A DNA stretch of 64,000 nucleotides, from the NCBI RefSeq assembly GCF_023954335.1, contig NZ_JAMLIE010000004.1, positions 62,001 to 126,000 on the forward strand, read 5' to 3'. The DNA is from Aquamicrobium sp. GTDB taxonomy: Bacteria > Pseudomonadota > Alphaproteobacteria > Rhizobiales > Rhizobiaceae. The notes beneath the pieces are model-generated. The model ran no database searches, had not been told where the DNA came from, and saw only the letters and a list, made by a program, of their open reading frames with translations. Made by a program: the position numbers and the translations under genes. This document shows positions 24,479-37,185 of the stretch, one piece after another. Within the stretch, counting starts at the first letter, position 1. The number at the start of each line of letters is the position of its first letter.

Positions 24479-24498
24479 TTATAGCCACATTGTAGCCA
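24479..24498. promoter_or_regulatory. Putative integrase arm-type site (right), near the int start
   Basis: Exact copy of the 20-mer at 8063-8082 in the same orientation. It lies 17 bases upstream of the int ATG, so integrase binding here could also repress its own gene. Confidence 0.6.
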
Positions 24499-24616
24499 GC
24501 AATTTAGAAGCGAGGCGAAATTAGTCAAGCGGTCTCAGGTTCATAACGTTGGATTTCTACGGGTTTGCGCCATGTCATCCAACGCCATGAAAGGCTATAA
24601 AACCCACTTTTTCAAT

Positions 24617-24663
24617 CTGGGGGTCAAGGGGTCGTGGGTTCGAATCCCGCCACTCCGACCATT
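24617..24663 (+). repeat. attR: 47-bp direct repeat (tRNA-Pro 3' half)
   Basis: Identical to 7973-8019. The sequence upstream (24500-24616) is element DNA and does not provide a tRNA 5' half, so this copy is only a remnant. The 369 bases from int to gst contain only this site, the arm site and no further gene. Confidence 0.95.
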
Positions 24664-24830
24664 CGAAAATCCCCGCTTTTCATCGATACGGCGGCCGCGC
24701 CCGACCGAAGCGCGCGGCCTTGAACAACCTCCCGCCACCGCCCATCTGGACGCAGTGTTCACTGCCGGGGAAATTGCTGCCCGCGAAAGGGTATGGCAGG
24801 GAATGTCATCCGCATCATGGAGCCTCTGAA

Positions 24831-25436
24831 ATGAAATTATACTACATGCCCGGCGCGTGCTCGCTCGCTCCCCATATCGTCGCCAACGAAGCCGGGATCG
24901 CGCTCGATCTCGTCAAGGTGGACGGCAAGACCAAGAAGACCGAGCACGATCAGGACTTTCTCGCCACCAATCCCAACGGCTACGTGCCGACGCTCGTGCT
25001 GGACGATGGCCAGACGCTCACGGAGGCGCAGCTCGTCGTTCAGTATCTCGCCGACCAGAAGCCCGGCTCGGGCCTGATGCCGCCGGCCGGCGAGATGGCG
25101 CGCTATCGCGCCCAGCAGTGGCTGGCCTTCGTCTCTTCGGAACTGCACAAGAGCTTCGGCCCGTTCTTCAAGCCCGGCACGCCCGAAGAGACCAAGACCG
25201 CCAATCGCGAGCATCTCGGCAAGCGCCTGCGCTATGTCGACGAGCAGCTTGCAGGCAGGTCCTACCTCACCGGCGAGACGTTCACCGCGGCGGATGCCTA
25301 TCTGTGGACCATTCTCAACTGGTCGAAATTCGCCAATATCGACCTTGCCGCCTACCCGAACATCCAGAAGTTCATGGGCACCGTCGCGGCGCGCCCCGCC
25401 GTCCTCAAGAGCCTTCAGGAAGAAGGCCTCGCCTGA
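24831..25436 (+). CDS. gstA: Glutathione S-transferase, beta class
   Basis: 201 residues. MKLYYMPGACSLAPHIV is the beta-class opening with Cys10 as the glutathione-reactive residue. NPNGYVPTLVLDDGQTLTEA contains the conserved cis-Pro and the glutathione-binding acid/Ser region. The C-terminal all-helical domain includes TAADAYLWTILNWSK, the N-capping box region. GGAG is 9 bases before the ATG at 24831. It detoxifies electrophiles or protects against oxidants in the cytoplasm. It is the first host gene after attR. Confidence 0.92.
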   Translation: MKLYYMPGACSLAPHIVANEAGIALDLVKVDGKTKKTEHDQDFLATNPNGYVPTLVLDDGQTLTEAQLVVQYLADQKPGSGLMPPAGEMARYRAQQWLAFVSSELHKSFGPFFKPGTPEETKTANREHLGKRLRYVDEQLAGRSYLTGETFTAADAYLWTILNWSKFANIDLAAYPNIQKFMGTVAARPAVLKSLQEEGLA

Positions 25437-25503
25437 ACGAGACCAAGCCGGCCCGCAGGCCGGAGGTAAGAACCGGCGCACGGCGGATCGCCGCCGTGCG
25501 CTT

Positions 25504-26916
25504 TCAGTCCAGCCGGTACGGCACCGCGCCCCGCCGGTTGCGGTCGACCACCAGCCGCCGCTTCAGCGGCGGCACCGCGCGCTGGGCGCAGTTCGGCCGC
25601 TCGCAGATGCGGCAGGAGATGCCGATGGGGTCGAAGGCCGCCCGGTTGGCGAGGTCGAGATCGTCGGCATAGACGAAGTCGCCGGCATGGGCGACCTCGC
25701 AGCCGACGGCGATGGCGTAGCGGCGTTGTGGCGCACGAAACCCTCCTCCCCCTTTCGCTATTTCGGTGGCGAGGCACAGATAGCGCACCCCGTCCGGCGT
25801 TTCGGCGAGCTGGCGGATGATGCGGCCGGGCGTCTCGAACGCCTGATGCACGTTCCACAGCGGGCAGGCCGCGCCGAAGCGGGCGAATTGCAGCTTGGCG
25901 GCGCTGTGGCGCTTGGTGATGTTGCCGGCGCGGTCGATGCGGGCGAAGAAGATCGGCACGCCCTTCGCGCCCGGCCGTTGCAGCGTCGACAGCCGGTGCG
26001 CCACCTGCTCGACGCTGGCGCCGAAGCGCAAGGCGATCAGCTCAAGGTCGTGGCGCAGCGCATGCGCCGTATCCTGCAGCGCCGCATAGGGCATCATCAG
26101 CGCGCCGGCGAAATAGTTGGCGAGGCCGATGCGGCAGATCTCCCGCGCCTCCACCGAACGGAAGCCGGCATTGTCGACGATCGCCTCGATGGCGGCGGCC
26201 ATCTCCATCTCGCCGATCTGGAACGCCGCCTGGAAGCTGCGCGTCGAGGCGGGCGAGAACGGGTTGAGGTAGAGGATGCGGCGCTCGGCGTCGAAGCGGC
26301 GCAGCAGGCTCTCGCCCGGCATGTCGTGCGTGGTGCGCACGCCGTGGCGGCGCTCCAGATGCTCGGCGAGCGCGCTTGCCGGATCGCGCTCGGGAATGTC
26401 GAGCGCGGCCGCGAGCGCCTCCGCCGCCATGTCGAGCTCGTGGATGTAGTTGTCGACGAAATGGAAGAAGTCGCGCACCTCCTCGTAAGGGCTCGGCTCA
26501 GCCAGCGCCGCCGACCGGCCGAGCGTGTCGTCGAAGCTCGCCAGTTGCTCGGAATTGCGCCTGTAGGCCTGATGCGCTGCGATCAGCGCATGGGCGAAGC
26601 CGGGCGCGTTCTGGGCGACGAGCTTCAGCTCCTGAAGGCTCGGCCGGAACGTCTCGAACAGCGGATCGCTGAGCGCCTCGGACAGGGCCGAGAGCAGCCT
26701 GTCGCCCTCGCCGGCGGAGAAATCGGCGATATCGATGCGGAACGTCTCGGCGAGCGCCAGCAGTACCGCGGCCGAGACCGGGCGCTGGTTGTTCTCGACC
26801 TGGTTGAGATAGCTGGTCGAGATGCCGATGCGCTCGGCGAAGGCCGCCTGCGTCAGCCGGTTCGCCTCGCGCAGGTCCCGCACCTTTCGGCCGATGAACA
26901 GCTTGGTGTTTCGCAT
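25504..26916 (-). CDS. pccR: Short-chain acyl-CoA regulator PccR (ScfR family)
   Basis: 470 residues. An XRE helix-turn-helix occupies residues 8-62 (LTQAAFAERIGISTSYLNQV). It is followed by an IrrE/M78-like region and the ScfR C-terminal domain with Cys residues near the end (CEVAHAGDF and CRICERPNCAQR). PccR of Rhodobacter activates propionyl-CoA carboxylase genes in response to propionyl-CoA, and this gene is divergent from pccB as there. A TTTTGCAA box directly abuts the start codon on the upstream side and there is no Shine-Dalgarno sequence, so translation may be leaderless or weak and the gene autoregulated. Confidence 0.9.
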   Translation of the reverse strand: MRNTKLFIGRKVRDLREANRLTQAAFAERIGISTSYLNQVENNQRPVSAAVLLALAETFRIDIADFSAGEGDRLLSALSEALSDPLFETFRPSLQELKLVAQNAPGFAHALIAAHQAYRRNSEQLASFDDTLGRSAALAEPSPYEEVRDFFHFVDNYIHELDMAAEALAAALDIPERDPASALAEHLERRHGVRTTHDMPGESLLRRFDAERRILYLNPFSPASTRSFQAAFQIGEMEMAAAIEAIVDNAGFRSVEAREICRIGLANYFAGALMMPYAALQDTAHALRHDLELIALRFGASVEQVAHRLSTLQRPGAKGVPIFFARIDRAGNITKRHSAAKLQFARFGAACPLWNVHQAFETPGRIIRQLAETPDGVRYLCLATEIAKGGGGFRAPQRRYAIAVGCEVAHAGDFVYADDLDLANRAAFDPIGISCRICERPNCAQRAVPPLKRRLVVDRNRRGAVPYRLD

Positions 26917-26938
26917 TTTGCAATTTCGCTTTTTGCAA
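26916..26938. promoter_or_regulatory. PccR operator boxes between pccR and pccB
   Basis: Two direct copies of TTTTGCAA (26916-26923 and 26931-26938), 15 bases apart start to start. ScfR/RamB family regulators bind TTTGCAA-type sites, so this is the probable operator. It lies about 160 bases upstream of pccB and touches the pccR start. A further TTCGCAA-like half site lies near 27012. Confidence 0.75.
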
Positions 26939-27098
26939 TATTGTGAAACCTACTTTACGCACCTCCGCCCGTTCAAGTCTTTTCGCCGGCATCGGAAGCG
27001 ATTATGCGAAATTCGCAAACAGGCTGCCGCCTTGCGGCCGGCCTGCAAAGGCATTGAAACGGAAGAGCCCACTGGACCGCAAAGCGGGGGAGCATCTG

Positions 27099-28631
27099 AT
27101 GCGCGAGATACTGGAGCAACTGGCCGAGCGGCGCGCGCAGGCATGGGCCGGCGGCGGCGAGAAGCGCATCAAGGCCCAGCACGCCAAGGGCAAGCTGACC
27201 GCGCGCGAGCGCATCGAGGTGCTGCTCGACGAGGGCTCGTTCGAGGAGTTCGACCTCTACGTCGCCCACCGTGCCGTCGATTTCGGCATGGCTTCGCAGA
27301 AATATCCGGGCGACGGCGTGGTCACCGGCTACGGCACCATCAACGGCCGCCTGGTGTTCGTCTTCAGCCAGGACTTCACGGTGTTCGGCGGCGCGCTGTC
27401 GGAAGCGCACGCCGAGAAGATCTGCAAGGTGATGGACCACGCCATGAAGGCCGGCGCGCCGGTGATCGGCCTGAACGACTCCGGCGGCGCGCGCATCCAG
27501 GAGGGCGTCGCCTCGCTCGGCGGCTACGCCGACGTGTTCCAGCGCAACGTGCTGGCCTCCGGCGTGGTGCCGCAGATTTCGATGATCATGGGCCCCTGCG
27601 CCGGCGGCGCGGTGTACTCGCCGGCCATGACCGACTTCATCTTCATGGTGAAGGATTCCTCCTACATGTTCGTCACCGGCCCCGAAGTGGTGAAGACCGT
27701 CACCCACGAGGAGGTCACCGCCGAGGAGCTGGGCGGCGCGCGCACCCACACGCAGAAATCCTCCGTCGCCGACGGCGCGTTCGACGACGATGTCGAGGCG
27801 CTGGAGCAGGTGCGCCGGCTGTTCGACTTCCTGCCGTTGAACAACCGCGAGAAGCCACCCGTCAGGCCGTTCCACGACGACCCCGAGCGCACCGACATGC
27901 GGCTCGACACGCTGATCCCGGATTCGGCCGCCAAGCCCTACGACATGAAGGAACTGATCTTGGCACTCGCCGACGAGGGCGACTTCTTCGAGATCCAGGA
28001 AGCCTATGCCCGCAACATCGTCACCGGCTTCATCCGCATGGAAGGCCAGACGGTCGGCGTCGTCGCCAACCAGCCGATGGTGCTGGCCGGCTGCCTCGAC
28101 ATCGATTCCTCGCGCAAGGCCGCGCGCTTCGTGCGCTTCTGCGACGCCTTCTCGATCCCGCTCCTGACGCTGGTCGACGTTCCCGGCTTCCTGCCCGGCA
28201 CGGCGCAGGAATATGGCGGCGTCATCAAGCACGGCGCCAAGCTGCTCTTCGCCTATTCGCAGGCCACCGTGCCGATGGTGACTCTGATCACGCGCAAGGC
28301 CTATGGCGGCGCCTATGACGTCATGGCGTCCAAGCATATCGGCGCTGACGTCAACTATGCCTGGCCGACGGCCGAGATCGCGGTGATGGGCGCCAAGGGC
28401 GCGACCGAGATCCTCTATCGCTCGGAGCTCGGCGACGCCGAGAAGATCGCGGCGCGGACCAAGGAATACGAGGTCAACTTCGCCAACCCGTTCAAGGCGG
28501 CCGAGCGCGGCTTCATCGACGAGGTGATCATGCCGCATTCGTCGCGCCGGCGCATCGCCCGCGCCTTCGCGGCGCTCCGGACGAAGAAGCTGGACCAGCC
28601 GTGGAAGAAGCACGACACGATTCCGCTTTGA
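27099..28631 (+). CDS. pccB: Propionyl-CoA carboxylase beta subunit
   Basis: 510 residues, normal length. Carboxyltransferase domains with GLNDSGGARIQEGVASL (oxyanion loop of the N-terminal half), GPCAGGAVYSPA and, in the C-terminal half, VDVPGFLPGTAQEYGGVI and KAYGGAYDVMASK. It transfers carboxybiotin's CO2 to propionyl-CoA, giving (S)-methylmalonyl-CoA. The ATG at 27099 is preceded by GGGGGAG at 7 bases; the frame is open further upstream without a better start. First gene of the operon controlled by PccR. Confidence 0.95.
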   Translation: MREILEQLAERRAQAWAGGGEKRIKAQHAKGKLTARERIEVLLDEGSFEEFDLYVAHRAVDFGMASQKYPGDGVVTGYGTINGRLVFVFSQDFTVFGGALSEAHAEKICKVMDHAMKAGAPVIGLNDSGGARIQEGVASLGGYADVFQRNVLASGVVPQISMIMGPCAGGAVYSPAMTDFIFMVKDSSYMFVTGPEVVKTVTHEEVTAEELGGARTHTQKSSVADGAFDDDVEALEQVRRLFDFLPLNNREKPPVRPFHDDPERTDMRLDTLIPDSAAKPYDMKELILALADEGDFFEIQEAYARNIVTGFIRMEGQTVGVVANQPMVLAGCLDIDSSRKAARFVRFCDAFSIPLLTLVDVPGFLPGTAQEYGGVIKHGAKLLFAYSQATVPMVTLITRKAYGGAYDVMASKHIGADVNYAWPTAEIAVMGAKGATEILYRSELGDAEKIAARTKEYEVNFANPFKAAERGFIDEVIMPHSSRRRIARAFAALRTKKLDQPWKKHDTIPL

Positions 28632-28658
28632 TGGGCCCGTTTTGGTGGGCCCGTTTTG
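28632..28658 (+). repeat. Tandem 13-bp repeat after pccB
   Basis: TGGGCCCGTTTTG occurs at 28632-28644 and 28646-28658, period 14. It fills the space between pccB and the small membrane protein gene just before its ribosome binding site. It may arise from slippage; each unit carries the self-complementary GGGCCC. Confidence 0.6.
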
Positions 28659-28670
28659 ATAGGAAAGCCG

Positions 28671-28961
28671 ATGGCACGGATGGACAAGCCGGAAATGACG
28701 CCGGAGGAGGCCCGCAAGGACCACTGGCAGATGCTGCGCTTCATGGCGGTGAACGCGGCCGCCGGCGTGCTCCTCGGCATTCTCACCGCCGCCGCCATCA
28801 TCTGGCTCGACCTCGGCGGGATCGGCACGCGCATCGGGCAGGCGGCCAACCCGGTCATTCCGGTGCTGCTGCTCGTCGTGCCGTTCGCCACCGTCTTCGG
28901 CGGCGTGGTGACGGCCTCGGCGCTTCTGACCATGCCGTATGAAAAGAAATTCAGGGATTGA
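28671..28961 (+). CDS. Small two-helix membrane protein within the pcc operon
   Basis: 96 residues. A charged N-terminus (EEARKDHWQMLRF), two membrane segments (VNAAAGVLLGILTAAAIIW and VIPVLLLVVPFATVFGGVV), short C-tail ending EKKFRD. AGGAAAG precedes the ATG at 28671. It lies between pccB and pccA. It has no known catalytic motif; a membrane anchor or a transport helper for short-chain acids are possible. Its end is 4 bases before the pccA start chosen here. Confidence 0.8.
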   Translation: MARMDKPEMTPEEARKDHWQMLRFMAVNAAAGVLLGILTAAAIIWLDLGGIGTRIGQAANPVIPVLLLVVPFATVFGGVVTASALLTMPYEKKFRD

Positions 28962-28965
28962 CCTC

Positions 28966-31002
<2,037 letters not shown>

Positions 31003-31015
31003 GCAGGACAAAGAG

Positions 31016-33154
<2,139 letters not shown>

Positions 33155-33180
33155 CGACCTTCCGGCAACCGCCGCGCCGC

Positions 33181-33300
33181 CCCTCACCGGCCCTTCGGGC
33201 CACCTCTCCCCAGAGGGGAGAGGAAAGGAGCGGAAACGCTGCGGCCTTTTTCCTCTCCCCTCTGGGGAGAGGTGCCGAGCGCAGCAAGGCGGTGAGGGGT
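33181..33300. repeat. Long palindromic intergenic repeat, copy 1
   Basis: About 120 bases with inverted ends (CCCTCACCGGC ... GGTGAGGGG) and an inner inverted pair CCTCTCCCC/GGGGAGAGG, plus a small CCCTTCGGG hairpin. Closely related to 38835-38970. The inner hairpins and convergent structure could end transcription of the pcc operon. It resembles dispersed RIME-like elements of rhizobia. Confidence 0.85.
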
Positions 33301-33329
33301 CAGCGCCGACGGCGCAGAAGACTATCCAC

Positions 33330-33368
33330 CGCTTTCGCTTTTCGCTAGATTGGCGAAAAGCGAAAGCG
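33330..33368. promoter_or_regulatory. Perfect 16-bp inverted repeat: likely operator of the DeoR-type regulator
   Basis: CGCTTTCGCTTTTCGC (33330-33345) and its exact complement (33353-33368) around a 7-base spacer, 13 bases before the regulator start. Each arm is itself made of the repeated unit GCTTTTCGC/GCGAAA. The position over the promoter and leader suggests autoregulation. Confidence 0.65.
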
Positions 33369-33381
33369 AAAGGGAGCTTGG

Positions 33382-34149
33382 ATGTACCTGCCGCCCCGTC
33401 AGGCCGAGATCGTGCAACTGGCAAAGGACAATGGCCGCGTGCTGGTCGAGGAACTGGCCGCGCGTTTCGACGTCACCCCGCAGACGATCCGCAAGGATCT
33501 GAACGACCTGTGCGACATGCGGCTTTTGTCGCGCATCCATGGCGGGGCGCTGTTCCCTTCCGGCGTAGAGAACGTCGAATACGAGGCGAGGCGCAAGATC
33601 GCGGCGAACGAGAAGGAAGCGATCGGCCGCGCCGCCGCGCGCATGATCCCCGACGGCGCCTCGCTCTTCGTCAACATCGGCACCACGACCGAGGCGGTGG
33701 CCAACGCGCTGCTCGACCGCAAGGGGCTGATGGTCATCACCAACAACATCAACGTCGCCAACCGCATGCGCGTCTTCCCGCAGACGGAGGTGGTGATCGC
33801 CGGCGGCGTGGTGCGCGGCTCGGACGGCGGCGTGGTCGGCGAGGCCGCGGTCGATTTCATCCGCCAGTTCAAGGTCGACTACGCGGTGATCGGCGCCTCG
33901 GCCATCGACCATGACGGCGCGCTGCTCGATTTCGACTATCGCGAGGTCAAGGTGGCGCAGGCGATCATCGCCAACGCCCGCCACGTCATCCTCGTCGCCG
34001 ATTCCACCAAGTTCGAGCGCACCGCTCCGGTGCGCATCGGCCACCTGTCGCAGGTCCACACCTTCATCACCGACGAATGCCGGGTGGACGGCATCCGCGC
34101 GATCTGCCGCGAGGCCGAGGTGCAGCTGGTCGAGGCCGCCCAAGGTTGA
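33382..34149 (+). CDS. DeoR/GlpR family transcriptional regulator
   Basis: 255 residues. N-terminal helix-turn-helix with the DeoR signature (VLVEELAARFDVTPQTIRKD and LCDMRLLSRIHGGAL), then the effector domain with NIGTTTEAVANAL and LVADSTKFERTAPV, the sugar-phosphate-isomerase-like fold. It is most like glycerol-3-phosphate regulon repressors (GlpR); no glycerol gene lies here, so the target regulon is not proven. GGGAG occurs 8 bases before the ATG. Sits behind a large palindrome. Confidence 0.85.
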   Translation: MYLPPRQAEIVQLAKDNGRVLVEELAARFDVTPQTIRKDLNDLCDMRLLSRIHGGALFPSGVENVEYEARRKIAANEKEAIGRAAARMIPDGASLFVNIGTTTEAVANALLDRKGLMVITNNINVANRMRVFPQTEVVIAGGVVRGSDGGVVGEAAVDFIRQFKVDYAVIGASAIDHDGALLDFDYREVKVAQAIIANARHVILVADSTKFERTAPVRIGHLSQVHTFITDECRVDGIRAICREAEVQLVEAAQG

Positions 34150-34164
34150 AAAGGGGGTGGTTCC

Positions 34165-34797
34165 TCAGGCCGGGCGCGCGAACGCCGCCCGCGCCGCCTC
34201 GATCCGCGGCCGGCACACGCAGCCCTCGACATGGTCGTTGACCATGCCCATCGCCTGCATGAAGGCATAGACCGTCGTCGGCCCGACGAAGGACCAGCCG
34301 CGCTTCTTCAATTCCTTCGAGATGCGGATCGAGGTCGGCGTCTTGCCGAGCGCCGAGAGGCTCGCCCAGTCGAGCCGTTCCGGCCGCTCTTCCGGCCCCG
34401 GCTCGAACGCCCAGAAGAAGCGGGCAAGCGAGCCGGCCTCGTCGGCAAGCGCCACCGCCCGCCGCGCATTGTTGTAGACCGAGGCGATCTTGCCGCGATG
34501 GCGCACGATGCCGGCGTCGGCGAGATGGCGCGGCATCGCCCGCGCCTCGTCCTCGCCGGCCAGACGGCGGAAATCGAAGCCGTGGAAGGCGGCGCGGAAA
34601 TTGTCGCGCTTGCGCAGGATGGTCAGCCACGACAGGCCGGACTGGAAGCCCTCGAGGCACAGCTTCTCGAACAGGCGGGTATCGTCGCCTACGGGCAAGC
34701 CCCATTCCTCGTCGTGATAGATGAGGTAATCGGGCAGGCCGCCGTGCCATTTGCAGCGTGTCAGCCCGTCCTCGCCGGTCAGAAGTCCGTCCGCCAT
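34165..34797 (-). CDS. tag: DNA-3-methyladenine glycosylase I
   Basis: 210 residues. Zinc ligands of the Tag family are visible at both ends: RCKWHGG with YHDEEWG near the N-terminus and NDHVEGCVCR near the C-terminus. The core ESLSWLTIL-like helix reads FQSGLSWLTILRKRDNFRAA, and VGPTTVYAFMQAMGMVNDH is conserved. It excises 3-methyladenine from alkylated DNA. Converges on the DeoR-type gene. Confidence 0.95.
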   Translation of the reverse strand: MADGLLTGEDGLTRCKWHGGLPDYLIYHDEEWGLPVGDDTRLFEKLCLEGFQSGLSWLTILRKRDNFRAAFHGFDFRRLAGEDEARAMPRHLADAGIVRHRGKIASVYNNARRAVALADEAGSLARFFWAFEPGPEERPERLDWASLSALGKTPTSIRISKELKKRGWSFVGPTTVYAFMQAMGMVNDHVEGCVCRPRIEAARAAFARPA

Positions 34798-34956
34798 CTT
34801 CCTTCAGCCTTTCTTTACCAAACCGATCAACCCGGCGCTAACCACAAGAAAAGGTTTACGCGAAAGACCGTCTTTTATGAAATCCGATTCACGATTTCCT
34901 TGGGTGCCGCGCGGACAATCGGCCGGACAACGGTGCAAAGGTAACGAGTACGCCCG

Positions 34957-35747
34957 ATGAGAATCTCTCTTTCCCTGCTGGCTGCGGCGGCTCTGGCCGC
35001 GTTTTCCGCGCAAGGCGCGTCGGCGCAGGCGCGCTACGGCGAGCGCCCGCCGCTCGTCGTCAGCCCCGACCTCTCCGCCCCGTGGGTGCTGCAGCTCCAG
35101 CGCACGCCGCAGGCGCAGCCGCGCAACACCCGCCAGGCGCCGCGCAACGGCCTGCCGGCCGGTTACAGCGTGCGCGTCGCGCCGCCGCTGGCCGCGCCCG
35201 AGCGGCAGCGGAAGATCGTGCGCGAGCGCGCGCCCGACCGGGTGCAGACCGCCGCACTGCCGAGCGCGCCGCGCAACGTCGAGCCGCGGATCGACCCGAA
35301 ATTCCTGCCGCAGGTGGTCGATTACGACGGGCCGCACAAGCCCGGCACCGTGGTCATCGACACGCGGGAGAACATGCTCTACCTCGTCGAGGACGGCGGC
35401 AAGGCGCGGCGCTACGGCGTCGGCACCGGCAAGCCGGGCTTCGAATGGGCCGGCAGCCACAAGGTGACCCGCAAGGCCGAATGGCCGAGCTGGACGCCGC
35501 CGGCGGAAATGATCGCCCGCGAGAAGAAAAGGGCCGCATCCTGCCTGCCCACATGAAGGGCGGCCCGGAGAACCCGATGGGCGCACGCGCGCTGTATCTC
35601 GGCTCGACGCTCTACCGCATCCACGGCACCAACCAGCCGTGGACCATCGGCCGGGCCGTGTCCTCGGGCTGCATCCGCATGCGCAACGAGGACGTCGACG
35701 ATCTTTACGAGCGCGTGCCTGTCGGCGCGACGGTCGTGGTGATGTAG
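34957..35747 (+). pseudogene. L,D-transpeptidase (YkuD), frameshifted
   Basis: A signal peptide (SLLAAAALAAFSAQGASAQA), a Pro/Arg-rich linker and the first half of a YkuD domain (FLPQVVDYDGPHKPGTVVID) are in one frame that stops at 35556. The second half, RIHGTNQPWTIGRAVSSGCI with the catalytic H and C, continues in another frame to 35747. The break is at an AAGAAAAGGG tract near 35524-35533; one more A would restore EKKKGRILPA. Without the second half the first product lacks the active-site Cys. A single-base loss, a sequencing error or, less likely, frameshifting could explain this. Intact, it would cross-link peptidoglycan or attach outer-membrane proteins. Confidence 0.8.
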
Positions 35748-35811
35748 AATAGCGAATCGCAGCCGGGGGACGGCGCGGCCGGTGCGCTCATGAAGCGCAT
35801 CGGCACCGAAG

Positions 35812-35846
35812 AGGCGGAATGGCCGAGGGGGCCGTTCCGCCTTTTT
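35812..35846 (+). terminator. Rho-independent terminator
   Basis: Stem AGGCGGAATGGCC/GGCCGTTCCGCCT (one T-G pair) with loop GAGGG followed by TTTTT. It ends the plus-strand L,D-transpeptidase transcript just before the convergent glcF end. Confidence 0.85.
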
Positions 35847-35865
35847 CGCGTTTGAGGACCTATGC

Positions 35866-37179
35866 TCAGCGCGCGGCGACCGGCAGGCCCTCGGGCCGCG
35901 CCCCGCCATAGGCCCAGTCGATCAGCCGCACGGTGTGGACGACCGGAAGGCCGATGCCGGAGGCGATCTGGGTGATGCAGCCGATATTGCCGGCCGCGAC
36001 GACATCCGCGCCCAGCGCCTCGATGTTGGCGACCTTGCGCGCGCGCAGGGTCGTGGCGATCTCGCTCTGGAGGATGTTGTAGGTGCCGGCCGAGCCGCAG
36101 CACAGATGCGCCTCCAGCGGCTCCTTCACCGTGAAGCCGGCGCGCGCCAGCAATTCCTTCGGCTGGCGCGTCACTTTCTGGCCGTGCTGGAGCGAGCAGG
36201 CCGAGTGATAGGCGACGGTCAGCCCCGGCCGCAGCACCGGCTCCGGCAGGTCGAGGCCGGCGAGATATTCCGTCACGTCCCTGGCCAGCGCCGACACCCG
36301 CGCCGCCTTCGCCGCATAGGCCGGGTCGAGCCGCAGCATGAAGCCGTAATCCTTGATCGTCGTGCCGCAGCCGGAGGCGGTGACGATGATGGCGTCGAGC
36401 CCGCCTTCATCCACCGCCCGCGTCCATGCATCGACGTTCCGCCGCGCGGCAGCCAGCGCGTCGGCCTCGCGCCCCATATGGTGGACGAGCGCGCCGCAGC
36501 AGCCCTCCCCCTCCGGCACCACGACCTCGACGCCGAGCCGCGTCAGCAGCGACACCGTCGCCTCGTTGAGGCCGGGCTCCAGCACCGATTGCGCGCAACC
36601 GGTCAGGATGGCGACGCGGCCGCGCCGGGCCCCTTGCGCCGCATGGGTGGCGGGTCGGCTGACGGGAGAGGCCGGCGGCACGGCTCGCGGCGCCAGCCTC
36701 AGCATCGCGGCCAGCGGCGCGAGTGCAGGCGCGGCGTCGAACATTTTCGCGAACGGCCGCCCGAGCCGGGCGAGCCGGAGCGCCGCCCGGAAGCGCCCGG
36801 GATACGGCAGCACCGCCGCTAGCAGCCGGCGCGTGAGGCGCTGGGCCAGCGGCCTCCTGTAGGTCTTCTCGATATGGACGCGGGCGTGGTCGACGAGGTG
36901 CATGTAGTGGACGCCCGAGGGGCATGTCGTCATGCAGGACAGGCAGGACAGGCAGCGGTCGACATGGGTGACGATCTCGTCGTCGGCCGGGCGGCCGTTC
37001 TCCAGCATGTCCTTGATCAGGTAGATGCGGCCGCGCGGGCTGTCGAGCTCGTTGCCGAGCGTGACATAGGTCGGGCAGGTGGCGGTGCAGAAGCCGCAAT
37101 GCACGCATTTGCGCAGGATGCTCTCCGCCTCCGCCACGTGCGGATCGGCAAGCTGGGCGAGCGAGAAGCTGGTCTGCAT
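35866..37179 (-). CDS. glcF: Glycolate oxidase iron-sulfur subunit
   Basis: 437 residues. Two ferredoxin-type clusters near the N-terminus: CVHCGFCTATCPTY and CLSCLSCMTTCPSGV. Two CCG domains follow with GEGCCGALVHH and HLCCGSAGTYN. It passes electrons from the GlcD/GlcE flavin subunits to the respiratory chain at the membrane. Last gene of the minus-strand run glcD-DUF559-glcE-membrane protein-glcF. Confidence 0.95.
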   Translation of the reverse strand: MQTSFSLAQLADPHVAEAESILRKCVHCGFCTATCPTYVTLGNELDSPRGRIYLIKDMLENGRPADDEIVTHVDRCLSCLSCMTTCPSGVHYMHLVDHARVHIEKTYRRPLAQRLTRRLLAAVLPYPGRFRAALRLARLGRPFAKMFDAAPALAPLAAMLRLAPRAVPPASPVSRPATHAAQGARRGRVAILTGCAQSVLEPGLNEATVSLLTRLGVEVVVPEGEGCCGALVHHMGREADALAAARRNVDAWTRAVDEGGLDAIIVTASGCGTTIKDYGFMLRLDPAYAAKAARVSALARDVTEYLAGLDLPEPVLRPGLTVAYHSACSLQHGQKVTRQPKELLARAGFTVKEPLEAHLCCGSAGTYNILQSEIATTLRARKVANIEALGADVVAAGNIGCITQIASGIGLPVVHTVRLIDWAYGGARPEGLPVAAR

Positions 37180-37185
37180 CGTGCG

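Noticed and set aside
24569..24616. A second tRNA gene at attR
   Set aside because: Only the 3' half is present; the upstream bases cannot form the acceptor, D or anticodon 5' strands.
35524..35533. Programmed -1 frameshift in the L,D-transpeptidase
   Set aside because: The tract does not form a classical X XXY YYZ slippery heptamer in the starting frame, so a base loss or sequencing error is simpler.
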